DNA of 6,696 bases from Tannerella sp. (lineage in GTDB: Bacteria > Bacteroidota > Bacteroidia > Bacteroidales > Tannerellaceae). The notes under the pieces are model-generated. The model did no database searches. It saw only the letters and a program-made list of their open reading frames with translations, and was not told the DNA's origin. The translations under genes were made by a program, and so were the position numbers. Location of the stretch: NCBI GenBank assembly GCA_031271245.1, contig JAISWC010000255.1, positions 1 through 6,696 on the forward strand, in the 5' to 3' direction. Of the stretch, positions 1 through 5,024 are shown piece by piece (the stretch's first letter is position 1; each line of letters begins with the position of its first letter).

Positions 1-535
1 AGCCCATGTAAGAGTCGGCGCGATAATTGTCGAAATAGGCAAAAATGCCCGGTTCCACTTCCAGCTGGATATTGCGGGCATATTCCACTTTTTTATTCTT
101 GAAGTAAGTGTTTTGGAACTCGATGCGCGTTTCGTTGGCCGGGGGGATGATGTAGGCGTTCAGGAGATAACTGCCGAGTGCAATGATGGCCGCGGAGATC
201 AGGTAGGGACGCAGCAGGCGGTTGAAACTGACGCCGCTGGAAAGCAGTGCGATGATCTCGGACCTGTCGGCCAGTTTGGATGTAAAGTAGATAACGGAAA
301 CAAAGGTGAACAGCGGGCTGAAGAGGCCGACGAAATAAGGGATGAAGTTGAGATAGTAGTCTGCGACGATGGCATGAAGCGACACTTCCGGTTTCAGGAA
401 ATTGTCGAGCCGTTCGTTGACGTCGAACACGACCGTGATGGCAATGATCAGGAGGAGAGAGAACACATACGTCCCGAGGAACTGCCTGATAATGTAGCGG
501 TCGATGCGCCGGAGCGTCCAACTGTTCCGTTTCAT
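1..535 (-). CDS. LptF/LptG (YjgP/YjgQ) family permease, N-terminal part
   Basis: Only the first 178 codons are present; the 3' end lies beyond base 1. My translation is open throughout and starts MKRNSWTLRRIDRYIIRQFL. A hydrophobic helix follows at about residues 20-37, a second at about 62-84, the motif SEIIALLSSG at 92-101, and a third helix at about 110-130 followed by PPANETR. A short basic start, the 'RxxDRYIxRxF' opening, helix 1 and the S-E-I-x-A-L-x-S-G loop are typical of LptF/LptG permeases, inner-membrane partners of LptB that extract lipopolysaccharide and pass it to the periplasmic bridge. The beta-jellyroll domain and C-terminal helices are not visible. Its ATG overlaps the tgt stop codon (ATGA, 535-532), so translation is probably coupled to tgt and no separate promoter is expected. 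Which paralogue, LptF or LptG, cannot be decided from this part. Confidence 0.88.
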   Translation of the reverse strand, partial: MKRNSWTLRRIDRYIIRQFLGTYVFSLLLIIAITVVFDVNERLDNFLKPEVSLHAIVADYYLNFIPYFVGLFSPLFTFVSVIYFTSKLADRSEIIALLSSGVSFNRLLRPYLISAAIIALGSYLLNAYIIPPANETRIEFQNTYFKNKKVEYARNIQLEVEPGIFAYFDNYRADSYMG

Positions 536-1662
536 ACGCGCTGCGATAACCGGTTGATCATTCCGTTTTTCCATCCGGTGAAATCGCCGGCGGCAATATG
601 GGTGCGCGCCTCTTCGAGCAGCCGGTGATAGAAGGCAAGGTTGTGGATGGAGGCGATTTGCAGGCCTAAAATCTCGTTGCATCTGATCAGGTGATGCAGG
701 TAGGCGCGGCTGTAGGCCGTATCGACGAACGAATATCCGTCCGGGTCGACCGGCGAAAAGTCGTCCGCCCACTGGCGGTTGCGCATGTTCACCGTGCCTA
801 AGCGGGTGAAGAGCTGTCCGTTGCGACCGTTGCGCGTGGGCATGATACAGTCGAACATGTCCACGCCGAGGGCCACGGCCTCGAGCAGGTTGACCGGCGT
901 ACCTACACCCATCAGGTAGCGCGGTTTGTCCTTCGGCAATATCCCATTGACGATTTCGATCATTTCGTACATCGTTTCCGTCGGTTCGCCGACCGCCAAG
1001 CCGCCGATCGCATTTCCGTCGGCCTCTTTTTCCGCCACGTATTCGGCCGAGCGAATCCGCAAGTCCGGATAGACGCATCCCTGCACAATCGGAAAGAGCG
1101 ACTGTTCGTGGCCGTAACGGGGCGCCGTCGCGTCAAACCGGCGGATGCAGCGGTCCAGCCACCGTTCGGTCAGTTGCAGCGACTGCTTTGCATACGCATA
1201 ATCCGCGTCGCCCGGACAGCATTCGTCGAAGGCCATAAGGATGTCGGCGCCGATGCTGCGCTGAATGTCCATCACCTTTTCGGGCGAAAAAAAATGTTTG
1301 CTACCGTCGATATGCGAGCGAAATTCCGCCCCCTCCTCGCTCAGTTTCCGGTTTTCGGCCAGCGAAAACACCTGAAAGCCGCCGCTGTCGGTCAGGATTG
1401 GCCTCTGCCAGCCGGAGAAGCCGTGCAGTCCGTTGGCCTTTTCAAGAATGTCCGTTCCGGGACGGAGATAGAGATGATACGTGTTGCCAAGAATGATTTG
1501 CGCACGCACATCGTCCGTCAGTTCGCGCCGGTGAACAGCTTTCACCGTACCCTGCGTACCGACGGGCATAAAGACCGGCGTCTCGACGGCGCCGTGTCCG
1601 GTCGTCATCCGTCCCGTCCGGGCCTGAGACCGGTTATCCGTATGTAAAATTTCAAATTTCAC
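532..1662 (-). CDS. tgt: queuine/preQ1 tRNA-guanine transglycosylase (Tgt)
   Basis: The 376-residue protein is full length for the bacterial family. Tgt swaps guanine-34 in the anticodon of GUN tRNAs (Asp, Asn, His, Tyr) for preQ1, the base-exchange step of queuosine synthesis in the cytoplasm. Visible family signatures are TPVFMPVGTQGTVK (28-41), GNTYHLYLRPG (59-69), LTDSGGFQVFS (90-100, Asp92 as the general acid/base candidate), the substrate-pocket motif FDECCPGD (145-152), GGLAVGE (220-226), and MFDCIMPTRNGRNG (269-282), with Asp271 as the likely nucleophile. The usual zinc ligands CxCxxC before YSRAYLHHL are missing: the matching stretch reads GYSFVD (309-314). The later ligand His340 (SIHNLAFY) is kept. 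The MKFEI start fits the family N-terminus and lies just downstream of a good promoter box. The gene overlaps the following permease by four bases. Confidence 0.97.
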   Translation of the reverse strand: MKFEILHTDNRSQARTGRMTTGHGAVETPVFMPVGTQGTVKAVHRRELTDDVRAQIILGNTYHLYLRPGTDILEKANGLHGFSGWQRPILTDSGGFQVFSLAENRKLSEEGAEFRSHIDGSKHFFSPEKVMDIQRSIGADILMAFDECCPGDADYAYAKQSLQLTERWLDRCIRRFDATAPRYGHEQSLFPIVQGCVYPDLRIRSAEYVAEKEADGNAIGGLAVGEPTETMYEMIEIVNGILPKDKPRYLMGVGTPVNLLEAVALGVDMFDCIMPTRNGRNGQLFTRLGTVNMRNRQWADDFSPVDPDGYSFVDTAYSRAYLHHLIRCNEILGLQIASIHNLAFYHRLLEEARTHIAAGDFTGWKNGMINRLSQRV

Positions 1663-1678
1663 CCTGCCAAGTTTGCTG

Positions 1679-1710
1679 CAAAGATACGACAGGAATATGA
1701 AACGGACAAC
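1679..1710 (-). promoter_or_regulatory. Bacteroidota-type promoter of tgt
   Basis: On the minus strand TATCTTTG (1686-1679) matches the -7 consensus TAnnTTTG, and GTTG (1710-1707) lies exactly 20 bases upstream, where the -33 TTTG box is expected. Transcription would begin about 10 bases before the tgt ATG at 1662, giving a very short leader with no room for a preQ1 riboswitch. The outer end touches a palindromic repeat (1710-1732). Confidence 0.65.
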
Positions 1711-1732
1711 TCAAAAAGAGTGCACGGTGCAC
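1710..1732. repeat. palindromic flank motif, copy 1
   Basis: The sequence consists of CTCAAAAAGAG (an inverted repeat, CTC/GAG) directly followed by TGCACGGTGCAC. The core GTGCACGGTGCAC has perfect 6-base inverted arms around one central base. A closely similar unit occurs in the same order at 2360-2384. It abuts the -33 box of the tgt promoter, so an operator role is possible. A recombination or element boundary is the alternative. Function is unknown. Confidence 0.5.
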
Positions 1733-1757
1733 GGATGTATCGGCGGCTGCGCTGCCG

Positions 1758-1782
1758 TTTCATCACCCGTTTTTCATCACCC
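1758..1782. repeat. two-copy direct repeat TTTCATCACCC, 14-bp period
   Basis: TTTCATCACCC occurs at 1758-1768 and again at 1772-1782, a 14-base period. This is a short tandem duplication in non-coding DNA with no evident function. Confidence 0.55.
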
Positions 1783-1851
1783 ATTCCGGCGTTCGTAAAA
1801 AAAAATCGCGAAAATTTGTGTTGTTCACATGCGGTTTTGAATTTTTATTGC

Positions 1852-1859
1852 TACTTTTG
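1852..1859 (+). promoter_or_regulatory. possible -7 promoter box for the 41-codon ORF
   Basis: TACTTTTG matches TAnnTTTG and lies 19 bases before the ATG at 1879, a normal distance. No good TTTG -33 box is found 19-21 bases upstream (the sequence there reads ACATGC), so the case rests on one box in A/T-rich DNA. Confidence 0.35.
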
Positions 1860-1878
1860 GCGGCATAAATCTTTCAAA

Positions 1879-2004
1879 ATGGCAACCGGAACAATAGAAA
1901 TGCTTGACAAAAGAATGCTTTTAATGCGGAAACAAACCGCCTCTCAAATCATTAAACAATTTTTAATAATCGAGGGAGGGTTGCAATTACCTATATTTCA
2001 GTAA
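1879..2004 (+). CDS. possible small protein, 41 residues, unknown function
   Basis: The ORF begins MATGTIEMLDKRMLLMRK and ends EGGLQLPIFQ before TAA. It has no signal peptide, no membrane helix and no motif I recognise. It looks like a short amphipathic basic peptide, with charged residues concentrated in the first half and hydrophobic ones in QIIKQFLII. Support is circumstantial: a TAnnTTTG box 19 bases before the ATG, an A-rich leader typical of Bacteroidota starts, and hairpins about 40 bases after the stop. It is short enough to be chance, or the remnant of a longer gene. An in-frame extension back to 1720 exists but would read through the putative promoter, so I prefer the 1879 start. 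Confidence 0.3.
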   Translation: MATGTIEMLDKRMLLMRKQTASQIIKQFLIIEGGLQLPIFQ

Positions 2005-2042
2005 TTTATTGGAGAATCCATCTTTCTTTCCACACTTTGTGC

Positions 2043-2093
2043 GGGAAGGATGCTTCCCTGTTTTGCCCTTTCCGCGAAAGGTGCGGTTCCCGC
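2043..2093. other. run of three small perfect hairpins
   Basis: Three inverted repeats follow each other closely: GGGAAG/CTTCCC (2043-2058, loop GATG), CCTTTC/GAAAGG (2067-2081, loop CGC) and GCGG/CCGC (2083-2093, loop TTC). The first is followed on the plus strand by TGTTTTG, a weak T-tract, so it might end transcription of the small ORF. Together they could be a structured RNA on either strand. No known RNA family is recognised. Confidence 0.35.
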
Positions 2094-2200
2094 TGCACAG
2101 GCCGGTATCCTGCCGCTTCCTTCCGATGCAAATCCATATATGCCTCTCCGCATCTTCGAGAAATCTGCGGGACGTTTGCCGCAGCGGTCGATTTCGTCCA

Positions 2201-2286
2201 GGGACATTTGGGACTTTTGAGACAGAAGGGACATTGGTCGCAAAAGTCCCCAAAGTCCCCAATGTCCCCAAAGTCCCCAAAGCATT
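2201..2286. repeat. palindromic array of 9-bp repeats (GGGACWTTK / CAAWGTCCC)
   Basis: Four 9-base units of the form GGGACATTT or GGGACTTTT (2201-2236, the third degenerate as GAGACAGAA) are followed after GTCGC by four units of the reverse-complement form AAAGTCCC (2242-2277) and a decayed fifth. The halves can pair into an imperfect stem of about 36 bases with a five-base loop. The array lies between the convergent small ORF and plug-family gene, so a bidirectional transcription stop is one possible role. Confidence 0.75.
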
Positions 2287-2307
2287 TTAATGATTAATGA
2301 TCGGGGA

Positions 2308-2330
2308 CAGCCTGTTGCTGTAACAGGCTG
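2308..2330. other. strong hairpin with 9-bp stem, possible terminator
   Basis: CAGCCTGTT (2308-2316) and AACAGGCTG (2322-2330) pair perfectly around the loop GCTGT. On the plus strand only TTT follows, and on the minus strand there is no T-tract, so it is not a textbook intrinsic terminator. It lies about 70 bases past the plug-family stop codon and may protect or end that transcript. Confidence 0.5.
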
Positions 2331-2359
2331 TTTGAAAAAGGGGCGGGTTGCGAAGTTCG

Positions 2360-2384
2360 CTCTTTTTTTGAGTACACGGTGCAC
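2360..2384. repeat. palindromic flank motif, copy 2
   Basis: CTCTTTTTTTGAG (CTC/GAG around seven T) is followed by TACACGGTGCAC. The unit GAGTACACGGTGCAC differs by one base from copy 1 at 1718-1732, and the same order of small inverted repeat then palindrome is kept. It lies 17 bases beyond the stop codon of the plug-family gene. Function is unknown. Confidence 0.5.
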
Positions 2385-2401
2385 CCTTTCCTTACGAACG
2401 G

Positions 2402-3679
2402 CTACAGCGTTTCCTGTGCATTTCGTATCGTTGTCCGGCCGATGATCCGGTCGTATCGCGCCCCCATCGGACGGTAATAGACCGTAATCGCATATTCGTT
2501 TTCCGTCTGGAAATAACTTCCTTCCGTCCGCAGCAGTTCACCCCGTGTGGCGCCGTGCGGAAGAAAAACGTACTGATAGTTGTAATATCCCTGCTTCAGC
2601 AACAGCGCCTTTTCGTAGCGACCGGTTTCGGCGTTATACTCCATCCGGCTGTTCCCGTCCGTCCGGTTCTGGAGAAAATCGCCGAGCAGGTAAAGGTCGC
2701 CATCCGGAAACGGTTTGGAGTCATAGGCGAAATGAACAATGAAGTAATCCGCTTCGACATCCGGATGCTGACAGCCGCTGCACCGGACAAAGAAGCGTCC
2801 GTTCTGATCCTGATCATACAGATAAGTCTGGCCGGCGCGGCTCCGGTCAACTGCCACATCGGCGTGATAATAGGGGTCGAAATACCGGATGCGCTCGATG
2901 TTCAGTCCGTTGTAGCGGTGGGTCAGGAACTCGATCCGGCGGTATTCGTTGCCCGCTTCAAAAATCAGGCCGGGAAGGTGTTCGTAGGTTAGCAGACGGC
3001 TGGAGAGGGAAGAGGGTTGCAGGTCGACCGCCTCCAGGTCTGTCCGGCCGTTCTGGTTCACCCGGATTTTCAAGTCCGTCTGGGGATACGCGACCGGCAG
3101 GTTTCGGGTATCTATCCGGAAACTCACCTGCTGATACGTTTTGTTGAACCCCGCATCCGTATTGCCGGTCAGGACGGCCTGTATGCCGACCAGGGACTCG
3201 CAGACCGAAAAACGCACGGAGAAAACAGTTTTATTCGGCGAATCTTCTTCATACACGAGGAGCGCATAATTCCCCGACACCTTAAAGCGGATGTAGTCGT
3301 TGGGCAGGAACAGCCGGAAATGCGTATAGTGCACCGTTGTGTTGAAAGCCTGCGCAAAGTCGTCCACCGTCATTCCCTGGAAGCCGTCCATGTATTCGAT
3401 AGGCGCAAGCGTCGACTTCTGCCAGTCGGCGTCGCAGTGAATAATGGAACAAGCATACCGCCCCTGCGTGTGATTCAATACATCGAAATCGATCTCAAGC
3501 GTCCGGTTGCCGTTCAGTTCGATAAACGGCTCCGAAATCTGTTCGCCGGCCACCGTCACCTCCAGGCTCTTGATTTGAGGGGTATAAATCTCCGTCCGGT
3601 AAACGGTCTGGGCGCACACTACCTGCCCGGCCAGCAGACACGCCCACAAACAACTGTATTTCCTGTTCATCACTTTCAT
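2402..3679 (-). CDS. DUF5103 / type IX secretion system plug family protein
   Basis: The 425-residue protein opens with a signal peptide (basic start, hydrophobic stretch about 9-21, likely signal peptidase I cleavage after VVCA, residue 23). There is no lipobox. The N-terminal part (about 25-150) resembles the first domain of the plug family, with YRTEIYTPQIKSLEV, HCDADWQKS and MDGFQGM. The C-terminal part (about 310-425) has a beta-rich module, YLLGDF...YEKALLLKQGYYNYQYVF, like E-set/carbohydrate-module folds, and ends with the family-like YYRPMGARYDRIIGRT. In gliding Bacteroidota a protein of this family plugs the periplasmic side of the SprA translocon pore; homologues also occur where the pathway is not obvious, so the role here is inferred. 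The first ATG (3679) is used; Met4 (3670) is equally possible. It lies 12 bases after the membrane-protein gene, probably in one transcript. Confidence 0.85.
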   Translation of the reverse strand: MKVMNRKYSCLWACLLAGQVVCAQTVYRTEIYTPQIKSLEVTVAGEQISEPFIELNGNRTLEIDFDVLNHTQGRYACSIIHCDADWQKSTLAPIEYMDGFQGMTVDDFAQAFNTTVHYTHFRLFLPNDYIRFKVSGNYALLVYEEDSPNKTVFSVRFSVCESLVGIQAVLTGNTDAGFNKTYQQVSFRIDTRNLPVAYPQTDLKIRVNQNGRTDLEAVDLQPSSLSSRLLTYEHLPGLIFEAGNEYRRIEFLTHRYNGLNIERIRYFDPYYHADVAVDRSRAGQTYLYDQDQNGRFFVRCSGCQHPDVEADYFIVHFAYDSKPFPDGDLYLLGDFLQNRTDGNSRMEYNAETGRYEKALLLKQGYYNYQYVFLPHGATRGELLRTEGSYFQTENEYAITVYYRPMGARYDRIIGRTTIRNAQETL

Positions 3680-3691
3680 TTTTCCGATAAA

Positions 3692-4216
3692 TCATGATAC
3701 GGCCTGCCATTCCCCGTAACCGGCTATTTTTTCCAGTTTTCCCACCAGACGGTGCAAAAAATACAGGGGTATAAATCCAACTATCCCGAAAGAACAGTCT
3801 ATCAATCGCCAGTAAAACGGGATATGCCTGATTTCACCGCATATCAGGGCTAAGGGGATAACCCCCGCACAGGCGATCATGCCAAAGTAAACAATCCATT
3901 TGTTACGGACAGGCTCCCGGTAGACGCCCACGAAAGCGACCGCAACGAGCAGATGGGCAAATGCCAGCCAGTCTGTACCGTAGGCCAGAAACGGATAGTC
4001 GGCATTTGTCCGGACAACACCTTCTCTGACCGTGGCAATCCATGCTTTCATACCGGAATACGTTTCCGGCGGAACATCCGGCAATATGCCCCATACGGAA
4101 GACAGTAAGCGTATTTCCGTTTCAAGAGGGAATGTCGTAATTCCCCAGAACAGGAGTGATAGTATATAGAAAACAACGGTCACTCGAACTGTCAACAATA
4201 ATTTTTCTCCATTCAT
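3692..4216 (-). CDS. four-helix membrane protein of unknown function
   Basis: With the start at MNGEKLLL the protein has 174 residues. Hydrophobic segments lie at about 12-30, 81-98, 106-127 and 141-155, separated by a hydrophilic region (about 31-80) that probably faces the periplasm. Notable residues near helices 3 and 4 are GEIRHIPFYWRLIDCSFG (127-144), rich in charged and aromatic side chains likely to be conserved. I do not recognise a named family. The frame extends upstream to 4276, but that part runs through the rpsP terminator hairpin, so I place the start at 4216, five bases after its T-tract. No separate promoter is visible, so expression may depend on read-through from rpsP. The plug-family gene follows after 12 bases, suggesting a shared envelope task. 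Confidence 0.75.
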   Translation of the reverse strand: MNGEKLLLTVRVTVVFYILSLLFWGITTFPLETEIRLLSSVWGILPDVPPETYSGMKAWIATVREGVVRTNADYPFLAYGTDWLAFAHLLVAVAFVGVYREPVRNKWIVYFGMIACAGVIPLALICGEIRHIPFYWRLIDCSFGIVGFIPLYFLHRLVGKLEKIAGYGEWQAVS

Positions 4217-4220
4217 GAAT

Positions 4221-4259
4221 CCATAAAAATGAAGGGATGGAAAATCACTTCCCCATCCC
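4221..4259 (-). terminator. intrinsic terminator of rpsP
   Basis: Read on the minus strand, GGGATGG (4259-4253) pairs with CCATCCC (4240-4234). The inner GGAA and TTTT pair through two G-U and two A-U contacts, giving an 11-bp stem with a GTGA tetraloop, followed by TTCATTTTTATGG. The G-U pairs form only in the minus-strand RNA, fixing the direction. It lies 53 bases after the rpsP stop and ends right in front of the next start codon, so it may also limit expression of the membrane-protein gene. Confidence 0.75.
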
Positions 4260-4272
4260 CGCATCCCAATAA

Positions 4273-4315
4273 ACAATTAAACACATTAAAACAATTAAAA
4301 CAATTAAAACAATTA
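4273..4315. repeat. tandem 9-bp repeat ACAATTAAA, about 4.8 copies
   Basis: Units start at 4273, 4282, 4291, 4300 and 4309. The first, third and fourth are exactly ACAATTAAA, the second is CACATTAAA, and the last is cut to ACAATTA. Its final TTA is the TAA stop codon of rpsP read on the other strand. The period equals that of the unrelated-sequence array at 2201-2286. Confidence 0.8.
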
Positions 4316-4879
4316 TCCCTTTGTTTCCGCTGTTTCGGGCGCAGGCACAACCGCTTCCTCATCGGAGGAGGCGGAGGCTGCTGCCGCTTCGGCGGCCTTT
4401 CGGGCTGCTTCGGCGGTCAGAGCGGCTTTCTTTTGGGCCACCGCTTCGGCCTTTACCTTGTTAGAGGTCTTTTCTGCGTCCAAACGCGCTTTATTTGCTG
4501 TCCTGTCGGCCTCACGATCTTTATCCCTGACGGCCTGTAAAGACTCTTTCTTTGAGGTCAGCCACGCCTGAAACTTCGTTTCGGCGGCGGCTTCGTCAAA
4601 GGCGCCCTTCTTTACGCCTTCCAGCAGGTGCTTTTTCAAGCACACGCCTTCGCGCGAAAGAATCGTGCGTACCGTGTCGGTCGGCTGTGCGCCCACCTGT
4701 AACCAATACAAAGCCCGCTCGAAATTCAAATCTATTGTAGCAGGATTAGTGTTCGGATTATATGAACCTATCCTTTCAATAAACTTTCCATCCCGTGGAG
4801 CCCTGCTGTCCGCGACAACGACCTGGTAAAAGGCGTACCCTTTCCGTCCGTGTCTCTGCAATCTGATTTTTGTTGCCAT
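4313..4879 (-). CDS. rpsP: 30S ribosomal protein S16 with long C-terminal extension
   Basis: Residues 1-85 are the conserved S16 domain: MATKIRLQRHGRKGYAFYQV, ADSRAPRDGKFIERIGSYNP (24-43), ERALYWLQVGAQPTDTV (54-70). S16 binds 16S rRNA in the body of the small subunit and is needed for its assembly. The protein has 188 residues against about 80 in E. coli. The extra part (about 110-188) is a Lys/Ala/Glu-rich, probably helical then disordered tail, ending SDEEAVVPAPETAETKG. Such tails are usual in Bacteroidota S16, so this is not a fusion. The gene stands alone here, without the rimM-trmD-rplS neighbours known from other phyla. It has its own promoter-like box upstream and terminator downstream. 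Confidence 0.97.
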   Translation of the reverse strand: MATKIRLQRHGRKGYAFYQVVVADSRAPRDGKFIERIGSYNPNTNPATIDLNFERALYWLQVGAQPTDTVRTILSREGVCLKKHLLEGVKKGAFDEAAAETKFQAWLTSKKESLQAVRDKDREADRTANKARLDAEKTSNKVKAEAVAQKKAALTAEAARKAAEAAAASASSDEEAVVPAPETAETKG

Positions 4880-4913
4880 TTATTTGAATCATTTAAATTT
4901 GTATTAGCGGCTA

Positions 4914-4921
4914 CAAAGGTA
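4914..4921 (-). promoter_or_regulatory. probable -7 promoter box of rpsP
   Basis: TACCTTTG on the minus strand fits TAnnTTTG and lies 34 bases before the rpsP ATG. The -33 region reads ATGGT, a poor match. The resulting leader of roughly 28 bases is A/T-rich, as is common for Bacteroidota ribosomal protein genes. Confidence 0.55.
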
Positions 4922-4969
4922 ATGAAAAAACAAAATCCACACCATCGCAAGGCTGATTATTTTTTTATT

Positions 4970-5001
4970 TTTGCGTCGCCTGCGTTTTTTACGTAGCTTT
5001 G
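4970..5001 (+). promoter_or_regulatory. promoter of the TPR gene
   Basis: TTTG (4970-4973), a 20-base spacer and TAGCTTTG (4994-5001) form an excellent match to the Bacteroidota promoter. Transcription should begin near 5007-5010. This excludes the longer reading frame that starts with TTG at 4971 and supports a start codon at 5025. Confidence 0.72.
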
Positions 5002-5024
5002 CATCGTATATGAGGGAAAGAAAT

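Larger units (their letters stand above)
1663..2401. other. long intergenic region without a confident gene
   Basis: About 740 bases separate the divergently read upstream edge of tgt from the 3' end of the plug-family gene. No long reading frame here looks like a real protein: frames across 2000-2290 translate low-complexity repeats (for example GTLGTLGTLGT) and lack any family motif. The stretch holds the tgt promoter, a possible 41-codon plus-strand ORF with a promoter-like box, three small hairpins, a palindromic 9-bp repeat array, a 9-bp-stem hairpin, and two copies of GAGTRCACGGTGCAC near its edges. The part around 1800-2010 is clearly more A/T-rich than the flanking genes. Confidence 0.7.

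Noticed and set aside
113..628. Long plus-strand reading frame opposite the permease and tgt
   Set aside because: It lies antisense to two well-supported genes and its translation has no recognisable domain; it is a by-product of their codon composition.
1663..1678. preQ1 riboswitch ahead of tgt
   Set aside because: The predicted leader is only about 10 bases and no aptamer-like stem with an A-rich tail is seen.
2201..2286. CRISPR-like array
   Set aside because: Units of 9 bases follow each other without spacers and no cas gene is present.
1987..2384. Overlapping reading frames on both strands across the 9-bp array (for example frames encoding GTLGTLGTLGT or VPKVPNVPKVPK)
   Set aside because: A 9-base repeat stays open in many frames by itself. 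The frames have no family motif, overlap each other on both strands and have no promoter or start context.
1710..2384. Insertion sequence or complete transposon between the palindromic motifs
   Set aside because: No transposase or recombinase reading frame and no terminal inverted repeats; the flanking motifs are in direct order. At most a small non-autonomous or decayed element.
3017..3697. 226-codon plus-strand frame opposite the plug-family gene
   Set aside because: Antisense to a gene with signal peptide and family motifs; no domain, no promoter and unlikely composition.
4229..4540. Plus-strand frame with LKQLKQLKQL and Gly/Cys/Phe-rich sequence
   Set aside because: It reads the 9-bp array and the reverse of the low-complexity S16 tail; not a real protein.
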